This document shows positions 17,616 through 26,504 of a DNA stretch of 64,000 nt, piece after piece. The stretch is from Desulfosudis oleivorans (GTDB taxonomy: Bacteria > Desulfobacterota > Desulfobacteria > Desulfobacterales > SURF-7): NCBI GenBank assembly GCA_020723305.1, contig DYJC01000007.1:62001-126000 (forward strand), in the 5' to 3' direction. The number at the start of each line of letters is the position of its first letter. Within the stretch, counting starts at the first letter, position 1. Made by a program: the position numbers and the translations under genes. The notes under the pieces were generated by a model that was given only the letters and a program-made list of their open reading frames with translations, searched no databases and was not told the DNA's origin.

Positions 17616-18571
17616 ATGATTCAATTTTCCTATTCGTTCTTCCAGCCGCATTTGTCCTGGATCTGATTCTGGGGGATCCAAGCTTTCTTCCCCATCCGAT
17701 CCGATGGATGGGGAATTCGATTGTCTATCTGGGGCCCCGGTTTCGAAAGCTTCCGATCCATGCCATAGTATCCGGCTGCCTTTTTTCTTTTTTTCTGATT
17801 CTATCTGTTTTTTGCATCTGTTCATCACTTGTTGCTTTTTCCCGCTGGATTCATCCGATTCTTGGATTTCTGATGGAAACGATTCTGGTTTTTTATTGTA
17901 TCTCAGCAAGATCCCTCAGGGACGCGGCCATGGATGTTTTGAAAGCGCTCCAAAAACCGGATCTGGAAAAAGCAAAATACAAAACATCCATGATTGTGGG
18001 AAGGGATGTGACCAATCTTGGCCAGCCGGGCATCACGCGAGCAGCAATTGAAACCGTAGCTGAAAATCTGGTGGATGGTGTACTTTCCCCTATTTTTTTT
18101 GCAGCACTTGGAGGCGCTCCCCTTGCAATGGCATATAAAATGGTCAATACCCTGGACTCCATGATCGGGTATAAAAATGAAACCTACATCCATTTTGGAA
18201 AAACTTCTGCCCGGATCGATGATCTTTGCAACTTCATTCCTGCCCGCATATCCATTCCCATTATCGCATTATCTGCACAGATTTTATGGAAAAACGGAGC
18301 ATCCGCTTTCCGGACGGCTGTGCTGGAAGGGAGGAACCACGCAAGCCCGAATTCAGGATACCCTGAAGCAGCCTTTGCAGGAGTCTTTAAGATTAAACTG
18401 GGCGGGCCCAACATTTACCATGGAAAACTGGTTTCAAAACCCTATATTGGAATAAATTTTGGCGAAGCCGCCCCTGAACACATCCAAAAAGCATGCAGGC
18501 TTATGATGTTTTCATCCTGTATCTGCCTCCTGATTTTCTGGCTGATAACTGTCTTGAACCATTACTGCTGA
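17612..18571 (+). CDS. cbiB: Adenosylcobinamide-phosphate synthase
   Basis: 319-aa integral membrane protein (CbiB; called CobD in aerobic-pathway naming) that attaches aminopropanol phosphate to adenosylcobyric acid. It opens with the family motif LDLILGDPSFLPHPIRWMG and contains VGRDVTNLG, then AAIETVAENLVDGVLSP and MVNTLDSMIGY. Four to five hydrophobic helices. It overlaps cobD by four bases, and the next gene starts two bases after its stop. Confidence 0.94.
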   Translation: MNDSIFLFVLPAAFVLDLILGDPSFLPHPIRWMGNSIVYLGPRFRKLPIHAIVSGCLFSFFLILSVFCICSSLVAFSRWIHPILGFLMETILVFYCISARSLRDAAMDVLKALQKPDLEKAKYKTSMIVGRDVTNLGQPGITRAAIETVAENLVDGVLSPIFFAALGGAPLAMAYKMVNTLDSMIGYKNETYIHFGKTSARIDDLCNFIPARISIPIIALSAQILWKNGASAFRTAVLEGRNHASPNSGYPEAAFAGVFKIKLGGPNIYHGKLVSKPYIGINFGEAAPEHIQKACRLMMFSSCICLLIFWLITVLNHYC

Positions 18572-18572
18572 T

Positions 18573-19379
18573 ATGTACTCATCTTTCCCCAAATCCTATA
18601 AAAACCGGTTTCCCTTTCGATTGGGTACCACCTCCTTTATCTATCCGGATCATTATGCGAAGAATGTGGAAATGCTCGGCCCCTTTTTTGATGAAATCGA
18701 ACTGCTTTTTTTTGAAAGCCGCTTTGAAAACAGCCTTCCATCCAAAACCGAAATCCAGAAGCTGAAAAATCTGGCGGAAAAATACTGTATCTCTTACAAT
18801 ATTCATCTCCCGGTGGATATTTCTCTGGGGGATACCGGTATCGCACACCGAACGCATGCGGTTGATACCATAAACCGGTTTATTGAACGAACACGATTGC
18901 TTTCTCCGACGACCAGCACGCTTCATCTGGTTCAACCCTGTCCAATGGAAAAAAAAACAGATATAAAACTCTGGCTGGATTCTTTATATTGGAGCATGGA
19001 GAGAGTGATCGGCAAAGAAATCAATGGAGAGGATCTCTCCATTGAGAATCTCTTTTACCCCATGAAACAGATTCAAAATCTGATCAATGACTTTCAGTTG
19101 TCTGTATGTCTGGATATTGGACATCTTGTTCTTTCAAAACAAGACATTGAAAAAAACTTTGATGTGTGGAAGAATAAAATAACCATTGTTCACCTCCATG
19201 GTGTTGACGGTGGAAAAGATCACTTGGGTCTTGATCAGATGCCGCTTGCACAGATGGAAAAAATCATGACAAAACTCCATGGATATACCGGTATTGTATC
19301 ACTTGAAGTTTTTTCTTTTTCAAAGCTTTACAATTCAATGAAAATTTTAGAGCCTTTTTCGAGAAAAAATGTTCCCTGA
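18573..19379 (+). CDS. cbiR: CbiR-like cobamide-remodelling TIM-barrel hydrolase
   Basis: 268-aa protein of the AP-endonuclease/xylose-isomerase-like TIM-barrel superfamily: RLGTTSFIYPDHY at the N terminus, then NIHLPVDI, then metal-ligand type segments CLDIGHL, IVHLHGVDGGKDH and VSLEVFS. In this superfamily the Akkermansia enzyme CbiR cleaves the phosphoribosyl bond of the cobamide nucleotide loop so that the corrinoid can be rebuilt with another lower ligand. The placement directly behind cbiB with no own ribosome site (coupled translation) supports that role. A generic sugar isomerase cannot be excluded from motifs alone. Confidence 0.68.
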   Translation: MYSSFPKSYKNRFPFRLGTTSFIYPDHYAKNVEMLGPFFDEIELLFFESRFENSLPSKTEIQKLKNLAEKYCISYNIHLPVDISLGDTGIAHRTHAVDTINRFIERTRLLSPTTSTLHLVQPCPMEKKTDIKLWLDSLYWSMERVIGKEINGEDLSIENLFYPMKQIQNLINDFQLSVCLDIGHLVLSKQDIEKNFDVWKNKITIVHLHGVDGGKDHLGLDQMPLAQMEKIMTKLHGYTGIVSLEVFSFSKLYNSMKILEPFSRKNVP

Positions 19380-19471
19380 TGAGCTGTATGAATATTATTA
19401 TCACATGAACTTTACTATAATGAAAAACAAATAATACCCGACCCTTCGAGTTTAATAAAAAGGGACTGACT

Positions 19472-20272
19472 ATGCAGCTTGTTGCAGACAATCTACACAT
19501 CATCAATCCTGTAATCCAAAAAGCATTGGAAACACTGGATCCCAAACCCATTCGAGAGATTGCAGCAAGGTGCGTAACTGCCGGGGCTGATGCCATTGAT
19601 ATCAATACCGGACCTCTTTCCCGCAATCCTGAGAGAAATATGACTTTTATGGTAGAAACCGTCCAATCGGTTACAAACCTCCCGATTTTGATCGATACCG
19701 CCAATCCAAAAGCAATGGAAGCAGGGTTACAGGCAAGCAAAAACACTTCCATTATCAACGGTTTTTCCTTGGAGCCACAAAAACTTGAAAATATTCTCCC
19801 TCTTGCAAAAAAATATAAGAGCGATATAATAGGATATCTTCTGTATCCAGACAGTCAGGTTCCCAGTAATGCTTCGGAACGTTGTAACCTTGCAATTCAA
19901 ATTCTGCAGGCTATACAAAATATTGGTATTGATGAAAATCACCTGATCATCGATCCAATAATCGTTCCCTTGTCCTGGCAAAATGGAAACCAACAGGCGA
20001 AGGAGATCCTTACTTTTATTCATACCCTTCCGGATCTTTTCGGGTTTCAAGTAAAAACCATAGCCGGCTTGTCTAATCTGACTTCCGGTCTGACTTCAGG
20101 ACATAGAAACATGGAAAAAAAACTGCTGATCGAAAGAACCTATCTCCCGATGCTCGCTTCAGCCGGACTCGATATGGCGCTTTTCAATATTTTTCATAAC
20201 CAAACCGTTGAAGTGGCAAGAGCCTGTGTACCACTGATCAGCCCCAGAATTTTTTCCTGGGCTGAATTGTAA
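19472..20272 (+). CDS. Methyltetrahydrofolate corrinoid/protein methyltransferase (AcsE/MtgA-like, DHPS fold)
   Basis: 266-aa pterin-binding TIM barrel: GADAIDINTGPLSRNPERN, LPILIDTANPKAMEAGL, then LIIDPIIVPLSW and AGLSNLTSGL. This is the methyltetrahydrofolate-binding module found in MetH, AcsE and MtgA-type enzymes, which pass the N5-methyl group to a corrinoid protein. It is too short for MetH and lacks the dihydropteroate synthase signature. AGGGA precedes the ATG. It is 92 bases behind cbiR, so it may share the transcript. Whether it serves the Wood-Ljungdahl pathway or methylamine-type metabolism is not shown here. Confidence 0.85.
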   Translation: MQLVADNLHIINPVIQKALETLDPKPIREIAARCVTAGADAIDINTGPLSRNPERNMTFMVETVQSVTNLPILIDTANPKAMEAGLQASKNTSIINGFSLEPQKLENILPLAKKYKSDIIGYLLYPDSQVPSNASERCNLAIQILQAIQNIGIDENHLIIDPIIVPLSWQNGNQQAKEILTFIHTLPDLFGFQVKTIAGLSNLTSGLTSGHRNMEKKLLIERTYLPMLASAGLDMALFNIFHNQTVEVARACVPLISPRIFSWAEL

Positions 20273-20455
20273 TCAACCCATATCAAAAAGACTTTTTTTT
20301 GAGAACAAAGAAATTCTATTATTATATAATCCAAGAAGGTTTGACTTGCATAAAATTATTCGATATGTTTTTACCAAATAGTAACTGCATATTCTTAATG
20401 TAATCAATTGCTTCAATTTTCAGATGGCCACGCCTGATCAAGCGGGAGGATAGAC

Positions 20456-23400
20456 ATGATTTTCGAAGATGATGAAACCCTGCAGATGTATATTGAAGAA
20501 TCGCTGGATCATCTTTCCAACATTGAAAACGATCTTCTATTAATAGAAGAAGCAGGCGCTGATATTAATGAAGAGCTTGTGAATAATGTTTTCCGTGCCG
20601 CCCACTCCATCAAGGGCGGGGCAGGTTTCATGGGACTATCCAATATCAAGGAACTGTCTCATAAAATTGAAAATGTACTTGGCCTGGTTCGCAGCCGTGA
20701 AATTGTCCCCACACCCGAAACGATCAACACACTCCTGAGAGCTTTTGATACCCTGAAAGATATGATCCAAGATATTGAACATAGCAACGAAATGGATACT
20801 TCCGAACATATCGTGGCCCTGATCGGCCTTACGGCAGCGTCCTTGCCGGACGATGAAAAAGAAAGCCTGTCCGGAACGCTGAACATTTCGATTAAAGGAA
20901 AAAAGAATTTATTAAAGGCGCCCCAATTTGATATTGATCATGCCAAAAAAGAAGGGATGACCATCTATCTTGTGGAATATGACCTGATCCATGATATCCA
21001 CAGAAAAAAGAAAACTCCTCTGGATGTGATCTCATCGTTGATCAACAGCGGGAAAATGATTCAATCAAAAATCGATATCGAAGCAGTTGGAACGCTCAAT
21101 CAGGATATCCCGTCACGGATTCCCTTTTATATTCTATTTGCTTCCGTCATTGAGCGTGAAATTGTCATTGCACTCTTTGATGTAGAAGAAAAATATGTCC
21201 ATATTGTAACACCGGAAATGTGTTCCCCGGAAGGTGAAGAAGCGTTTCAGGAAAACACCTTTATTGAAAAACCGTTGGAAATGCCGGATATCTCTGAACC
21301 GGCATTTGCTGAACTTCCACCTGTATCATTGAATGATTCCAATGGATATCTTCCAAAAACAGCCCCGATATCCATACCCGATATCATCAAAGAGGATTCA
21401 AAGGAAGCCTTAACCGCTATATCGAAACAGACAGCAACACAAACTTCATTGCGGGTGAGTGTTGATCTACTTGACGACCTGATGACACTGGCAGGTGAAT
21501 TGGTATTAAGCCGGAATCAACTGCTACAGGGAATTACCTTGAGAGACAAGCGAACACTGGAAATCGCCGGTCAGCGAATCGACATGGTGACATCCGAGCT
21601 TCAGGAAGCGATCATGAAGACCCGGATGCAGTCGATTTCCAATGTCTTTAATAAATTTCCGCGTGTGGTAAGGGATTTGGCTCGAGACCTCGGAAAAGAG
21701 ATATCCCTTTTCATTGAAGGCAAAGATGTTGAATTGGATAAGACCATTATTGAAGCGATCAATGACCCCTTGACACACCTTATCCGGAATGCGGTTGATC
21801 ATGGAATTGAATCACCATCCGTACGTCACAATCTGGGAAAAGATCCCACTGGAATAATCAAACTGAAGGCTTTCCATGAAGCAGGACAGGTCAACATCGA
21901 AATCACGGATGACGGCAAAGGCATTGATGGAAACCAACTAGTAACATCCGCCCTGAAAAAAAACCTCATCACCGATCAGGAGGCCAACCTGCTGTCTGAA
22001 AAAGAAAAAATCGCCTTGATTTTTCTGCCCGGTTTTTCAACTGCCAACCAGGTTACCGATATCTCCGGCAGAGGTGTTGGAATGGATGTGGTGAAAACAA
22101 ATCTCGACAAACTAGGAGGCATTGTTGATATTGAGTCCGCTGTGAACAAGGGAACGGTTATCCGGATTAAGCTTCCGCTGACCCTGGCGATTATTCCAAG
22201 CCAGATCATATCGGTAGGAAATGAGCGGTATGCAATTCCCCAGGTCAATCTGAATGAGCTTCTAAGGATTCCAGCCATACAGGTTAAAAAACGGATTGAA
22301 AAAGTCGGTAATGCAGAAGTGGTTCGGCTGAGGGGCAATCTGCTTCCCCTTCTGAATCTTTCAAAGGTTCTGGAGATTGAGAAAATCTATATTGACCCTT
22401 CTAACAAAGAAGAAGCTCCTGATCGGCGTGAGAACATCGCGGATCGCCGATCGCAATACAGTCCTTCAACAGATGAGCATGAATCCGATACATTGAATGA
22501 AAAAGAATTCATTCAAAGAAAAACTGCGGAAAGAAGAAAAAATATCAATAGTGCAATCAATATCGCTGTTGTTTCAGCCGGTCCCTTTAAATATGGACTG
22601 ATCGTCAATCATCTTCGCGATTCTGAAGAGATTGTGGTTAAACCATTGGGGCGTCACTTGAAAGGATGCCAGGGATATGCGGGTGCAACCATTATGGGTG
22701 ATGGTAAGGTTGCCCTGATCCTTGATGTTGCGGGACTTGCGCAGATGGCGAAACTGGCTTCCAGTGAAAAATTAGATAGTGTCAACAAGGCCCAGGAAGA
22801 TTCGGATCAGGCAAAACAAGACAAAGGGGATAAAACCGCTCTCCTTATTTTCAGAAATGGGGAGGATGAACAATGTGCCGTTCCCTTGGCTATGGTTGAA
22901 CGGATTGAAAGAATAAAAGTCGCAAATATTGAAAACTTAGGCGGTAAAAAGGTAATTCAATATCGAGGCGGCAGTTTACCGCTCTTTTCCCTGGATCAGG
23001 TGGCGGATGTAAAACCACTTCCTGAATCCAGCCAGCTGGAAGTTATTGTATTTACACTCGCAGGAAGGGAGGTTGGACTCATGGTTACTCCACCTGTCGA
23101 TGCAATGGATGTTGCTGTAAATTTAGATAAATCAACCCTGAAACAAACCGGCATTATGGGCTCCACAATCATCGGAAATCACACAACCCTTATGATCGAT
23201 ATGTATGAGCTGGTTCGCTCCATCAATCCTGAATGGTTTGAAGGAAAACCAAATATTTTAAAACCGTCAGCCGGCAAGCCTATGGTTCTCTTCGCAGAAG
23301 ACTCTGATTTTTTCCGTAATCAGGTAAAAGGATTCCTTGAAGATGACGGATATGGAGTTATAGAAGCAGAAGATGGACAGGTTGCATGGAATCTTCTGGA

Positions 23401-23644
23401 ACAAAATGCGGATTCGGTCGATATTATTGTAACGGATCTGGAAATGCCGAATATGGATGGATTTGAACTTGCCGCCAAGGTTAAAGCCGATCATCGTTTT
23501 GCCCACTTGAAGATTATTGCACTGACATCTCTTGCAGATGATGATGACATTAACAAGGGGGCCCGAGTTGGAATTGTTGACTATCAAATTAAACTGGATC
23601 GTGAAAAATTGATTGAAGCCGTAAAAATACATCTGGGAAAATGA
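20456..23644 (+). CDS. cheA: Hybrid chemotaxis histidine kinase CheA with second CheW-like domain and C-terminal receiver
   Basis: 1062 aa, about 400 longer than ordinary CheA. Order: HPt (1-120, phospho-His50 in RAAHSIKGG); P2-like linker region (about 155-255); dimerisation (about 330-400); HATPase (about 430-575, with HLIRNAVDHGIE, DDGKGID and GRGVGMDVV); CheW-like P5 with a charged DRR-rich insert (575-770); a second CheW-like domain (about 790-925); and a receiver (940-1062, acceptor Asp994 in IVTDLEMPNMDG). Hybrid CheA of this kind resembles Myxococcus FrzE-type kinases. GGGAGG precedes the ATG. First gene of the che operon. Confidence 0.94.
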   Translation: MIFEDDETLQMYIEESLDHLSNIENDLLLIEEAGADINEELVNNVFRAAHSIKGGAGFMGLSNIKELSHKIENVLGLVRSREIVPTPETINTLLRAFDTLKDMIQDIEHSNEMDTSEHIVALIGLTAASLPDDEKESLSGTLNISIKGKKNLLKAPQFDIDHAKKEGMTIYLVEYDLIHDIHRKKKTPLDVISSLINSGKMIQSKIDIEAVGTLNQDIPSRIPFYILFASVIEREIVIALFDVEEKYVHIVTPEMCSPEGEEAFQENTFIEKPLEMPDISEPAFAELPPVSLNDSNGYLPKTAPISIPDIIKEDSKEALTAISKQTATQTSLRVSVDLLDDLMTLAGELVLSRNQLLQGITLRDKRTLEIAGQRIDMVTSELQEAIMKTRMQSISNVFNKFPRVVRDLARDLGKEISLFIEGKDVELDKTIIEAINDPLTHLIRNAVDHGIESPSVRHNLGKDPTGIIKLKAFHEAGQVNIEITDDGKGIDGNQLVTSALKKNLITDQEANLLSEKEKIALIFLPGFSTANQVTDISGRGVGMDVVKTNLDKLGGIVDIESAVNKGTVIRIKLPLTLAIIPSQIISVGNERYAIPQVNLNELLRIPAIQVKKRIEKVGNAEVVRLRGNLLPLLNLSKVLEIEKIYIDPSNKEEAPDRRENIADRRSQYSPSTDEHESDTLNEKEFIQRKTAERRKNINSAINIAVVSAGPFKYGLIVNHLRDSEEIVVKPLGRHLKGCQGYAGATIMGDGKVALILDVAGLAQMAKLASSEKLDSVNKAQEDSDQAKQDKGDKTALLIFRNGEDEQCAVPLAMVERIERIKVANIENLGGKKVIQYRGGSLPLFSLDQVADVKPLPESSQLEVIVFTLAGREVGLMVTPPVDAMDVAVNLDKSTLKQTGIMGSTIIGNHTTLMIDMYELVRSINPEWFEGKPNILKPSAGKPMVLFAEDSDFFRNQVKGFLEDDGYGVIEAEDGQVAWNLLEQNADSVDIIVTDLEMPNMDGFELAAKVKADHRFAHLKIIALTSLADDDDINKGARVGIVDYQIKLDREKLIEAVKIHLGK

Positions 23645-23663
23645 ACAAACCGATTTTCCCATT

Positions 23664-23785
23664 GAGCCAATTTCAAAACGATTATAAAGCGTCACACCGG
23701 CGAAAGCCAGTGCTCAGAAAAGAGCCGAAAATACTGGATTTTAGTTTTCGCCGGAACTACAACAAGAGACTTTTGAAATTGGCTC
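23664..23785 (+). mobile_element. MITE-like element, copy A (122 bp)
   Basis: Perfect 15-bp terminal inverted repeats (GAGCCAATTTCAAAA and its complement) enclose 92 bp with an inner inverted pair CCGGCGAAA/TTTCGCCGG. It is flanked by an exact 4-bp direct duplication CATT on both sides (23660-23663 and 23786-23789). It lies 20 bp after the cheA stop and before the cheW ribosome site. It has no coding capacity and is about 92 percent identical to copy B. Confidence 0.85.
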
Positions 23786-23836
23786 CATTGACTTACATAC
23801 GTTTGTCTTTCCTTTTTTGCATACAAGGAGCCGATC

Positions 23837-24292
23837 ATGCAGGGGAACATTGTTGAAGGGGAAAAAAAGAAGGTTTTGGAGCTCGCGACCTTTTTCATTG
23901 GTGATGCTCTTTGTGGGATTGATATATTGAACATACAGGAAATCAATCGAAATATGGAATCCACCTGGGTCCCGCAGGCACCGGATTATGTGATCGGAGT
24001 GCTGAATCTGAGAGGAAGAATCGTCACAGTGGTCGATCTGGGGAAAAAACTGGGCCTTTCACCCATTCAGAAAAATAAAGACTGCCGAAATATCATAATT
24101 GACTCTAAAGATGAACACATCGGCTTTATGGTGGATCGAATCAGCGATGTAATGTTGGCGGAATCCGATAAAATTGAACCCGCGCCTGCAAACATCGGCG
24201 GCCTTCAGGGCAGTTTTTTCAAAGGTGTTTTCAAAACAGAAACAAGTCTGATTGGAGTACTTGATATCGAAGAAGTACTGAAAGACAAGTAA
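23837..24292 (+). CDS. cheW: Chemotaxis coupling protein CheW
   Basis: 151-aa stand-alone CheW domain linking receptors to CheA. ELATFFIGDALCGIDILNIQEI, YVIGVLNLRGRIVTVVDLGK and the LGVLDIEEVL-type end are normal. AAGGAG lies six bases before the ATG at 23837. It is separated from cheA by copy A of the MITE-like repeat. Confidence 0.94.
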   Translation: MQGNIVEGEKKKVLELATFFIGDALCGIDILNIQEINRNMESTWVPQAPDYVIGVLNLRGRIVTVVDLGKKLGLSPIQKNKDCRNIIIDSKDEHIGFMVDRISDVMLAESDKIEPAPANIGGLQGSFFKGVFKTETSLIGVLDIEEVLKDK

Positions 24293-24401
24293 ATATGCTA
24301 CATGACCTTATTGAATAAAGATAAAAAGTCCTGCTCAATCCCATTTATATATCTTTATTTTTTTGCCCCGAATTAATTATTATAACAGGATCTGAAATAA
24401 A

Positions 24402-25544
24402 ATGAACAAAATGAATCCATTAAAGGTTATGGTGGTTGATGATACCATTGTATATCGAAAAATTGTTACAGATATCCTGTCCGAACTTTCTGATGTTGAG
24501 GTTGTTGGCACAGCGAGCAATGGAAAACTCGCACTCCATAAAATACCGATGCTGAAACCAGACCTGATCACGCTGGATATTGAAATGCCTGAAATGAATG
24601 GTCTTGATTTTCTGGCTCATGTTCAAGAAGAGTGGCCTGAAATCGGTGTCGTGATGTTGAGTACATCAACCCAGGAAGGTGGAGAAATGACAATCCGGGC
24701 TTTGGAGCTTGGCGCCTTTGATTTTATTCCAAAACCACTTTCCGGAACAATGGCGGATAACAAGGAAGAAATAAAAACACTTCTTGCACCTATTTTAAAA
24801 GCTTTCAAAAGACGCAGAGAAATTAAAAACATTCTCAGTGGAAAACCCGATCCTTCAGTATCAACAATAAAAAGCACTCTTCCCCCCCGGAAAAAAGTCG
24901 TTTCCGAAGATACCATTGCCCAGCGGATGAAAAAAATTGCGCGACAAAACAGTGCAAAATCCGAAATTATTGCGATTGGCATTTCCACCGGTGGTCCCAA
25001 TGCCTTGGCAAAAATGATGCCGATGATACCCCCGGATATCGGCGTACCCATTCTCATTGTTCAACATATGCCTCCGATCTTCACCGAATCCCTTGCCAAG
25101 AGTCTGGATGCAAAATCCGCATTACCTGTTCGGGAAGCTCGTGATGGGCAAATCCTGACAAAAAATACTGCATTGATCGCTCCCGGCGGCAAGCACATGA
25201 AGATCGTTGCCAGCGCGGATGGCATGAATCGAATTATCCGAATAACAGATGATCCCCCGGAAAACAGTTGCAGACCATCGGTTGATTATCTTTTTCGGTC
25301 TATTGCAGAACATTATGTCGGCAGAGCCACGGGTGTCATTATGACCGGGATGGGAGCAGATGGGTGTAAAGGAGCAAAACTCCTGAAAAAAAACGGCGCC
25401 TTTATCATTGCACAGGATGAAGATTCCTGTACTGTTTTTGGAATGCCGAAAGAAATTGTTGAAGCTGACCTTGCAGATGCAGTTGTATCACTCGACATTA
25501 TGGCACAGGAAATCGTGAATTCTGTTGCCAAAAAGGCCCGCTAG
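24402..25544 (+). CDS. cheB: Chemotaxis-specific protein-glutamate methylesterase/amidase CheB
   Basis: 380-aa enzyme. The receiver (about 5-125) has VVDDT, acceptor Asp in LITLDIEMPEMNG, Thr/Ser in LSTST and Lys in PKP. After a linker, the methylesterase domain (about 185-375) shows the catalytic Ser in GISTGGPNAL, His in VQHMPP and Asp in TGMGADG. It demethylates receptor glutamates. It forms an adaptation pair with the adjacent CheR. Confidence 0.94.
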   Translation: MNKMNPLKVMVVDDTIVYRKIVTDILSELSDVEVVGTASNGKLALHKIPMLKPDLITLDIEMPEMNGLDFLAHVQEEWPEIGVVMLSTSTQEGGEMTIRALELGAFDFIPKPLSGTMADNKEEIKTLLAPILKAFKRRREIKNILSGKPDPSVSTIKSTLPPRKKVVSEDTIAQRMKKIARQNSAKSEIIAIGISTGGPNALAKMMPMIPPDIGVPILIVQHMPPIFTESLAKSLDAKSALPVREARDGQILTKNTALIAPGGKHMKIVASADGMNRIIRITDDPPENSCRPSVDYLFRSIAEHYVGRATGVIMTGMGADGCKGAKLLKKNGAFIIAQDEDSCTVFGMPKEIVEADLADAVVSLDIMAQEIVNSVAKKAR

Positions 25545-25555
25545 GCAACCAACAG

Positions 25556-26401
25556 ATGTATAAAATCACACCTGAAGAATATAAAGTATTTACGAAATAT
25601 ATCCTTGATATATCCGGTATCACGCTCGGAATCGGGAAAGAGTATCTGATTGAAACCCGGCTGAACCCGATTCTCACGGAATTGGGCTGCAAATCCTTTG
25701 CAGAACTCTATCATAAAGTACGGATGGATCAAACCAAAACTATCGAAAAAAAAATCATTGATGCGATCTCTACCAATGAGACCTATTTTTTCCGGGACAA
25801 GGCACCATTTGAACTGATTCAGCATAAAATCATTCCAGACCTTATCGATACCCGGAGCAAGATAGTCAAGCCGGGAACACCCATTAAAATCAGGATCTGG
25901 AGCGCTGCAAGCTCAACAGGCCAGGAGATTTACAGTATTGCGATCGTTTTGAAAGAACTCTACCTCAATCCTGCTAAGTATGAAATCAAACTTCTCGGAA
26001 CCGATATTTCTAATGCTGCTATCACGCAAGCCAGTTATGGGAAATATAATAAATTTGAAATAGCAAGGGGATTGCCTCCGGAAAAGGCCCGTAAATATTT
26101 TAATCCGGATGGAGACCACTGGCGAATCCACGATGAGATACGCTCCATGGCTGTTTTTAAAAAAATCAACCTCATGCAGCCATTTATGGGATTGGGCAAA
26201 TTTGATATTATTTTCTGCCGAAATGTGGCAATATACTTCAACCCTCAGGAACGTTCCAGACTGTATGAAAAAATAGCCGGCGTTCTGGAACCGGACGGAT
26301 ATCTGTTAATCGGAGCAACTGAATCGCTCACGAATGACACCAAGCTGTTTGAACCCAAAAAATATTTGCGCACGGTTTTTTATCAACTGAAGAAATTGTG
26401 A
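25556..26401 (+). CDS. cheR: Chemotaxis protein methyltransferase CheR
   Basis: 281-aa S-adenosylmethionine-dependent methylase of receptor glutamates. It has an N-terminal helical domain then the SAM-binding fold: TNETYFFRD, IRIWSAASSTGQEIYS and FDIIFCRNVAIYFNP are family marks. No TPR or other extension. It starts 11 bases behind the cheB stop with a weak ribosome site. Confidence 0.94.
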   Translation: MYKITPEEYKVFTKYILDISGITLGIGKEYLIETRLNPILTELGCKSFAELYHKVRMDQTKTIEKKIIDAISTNETYFFRDKAPFELIQHKIIPDLIDTRSKIVKPGTPIKIRIWSAASSTGQEIYSIAIVLKELYLNPAKYEIKLLGTDISNAAITQASYGKYNKFEIARGLPPEKARKYFNPDGDHWRIHDEIRSMAVFKKINLMQPFMGLGKFDIIFCRNVAIYFNPQERSRLYEKIAGVLEPDGYLLIGATESLTNDTKLFEPKKYLRTVFYQLKKL

Positions 26402-26504
26402 CACAATATCTTTATAACCTATCCCTGTGATCGTAAACGGATTGAAAAATTCAAATTCAGGATAGAACCTTGTCTAAGGCCCTTTTTGTCAATAAGAGGT
26501 TATT

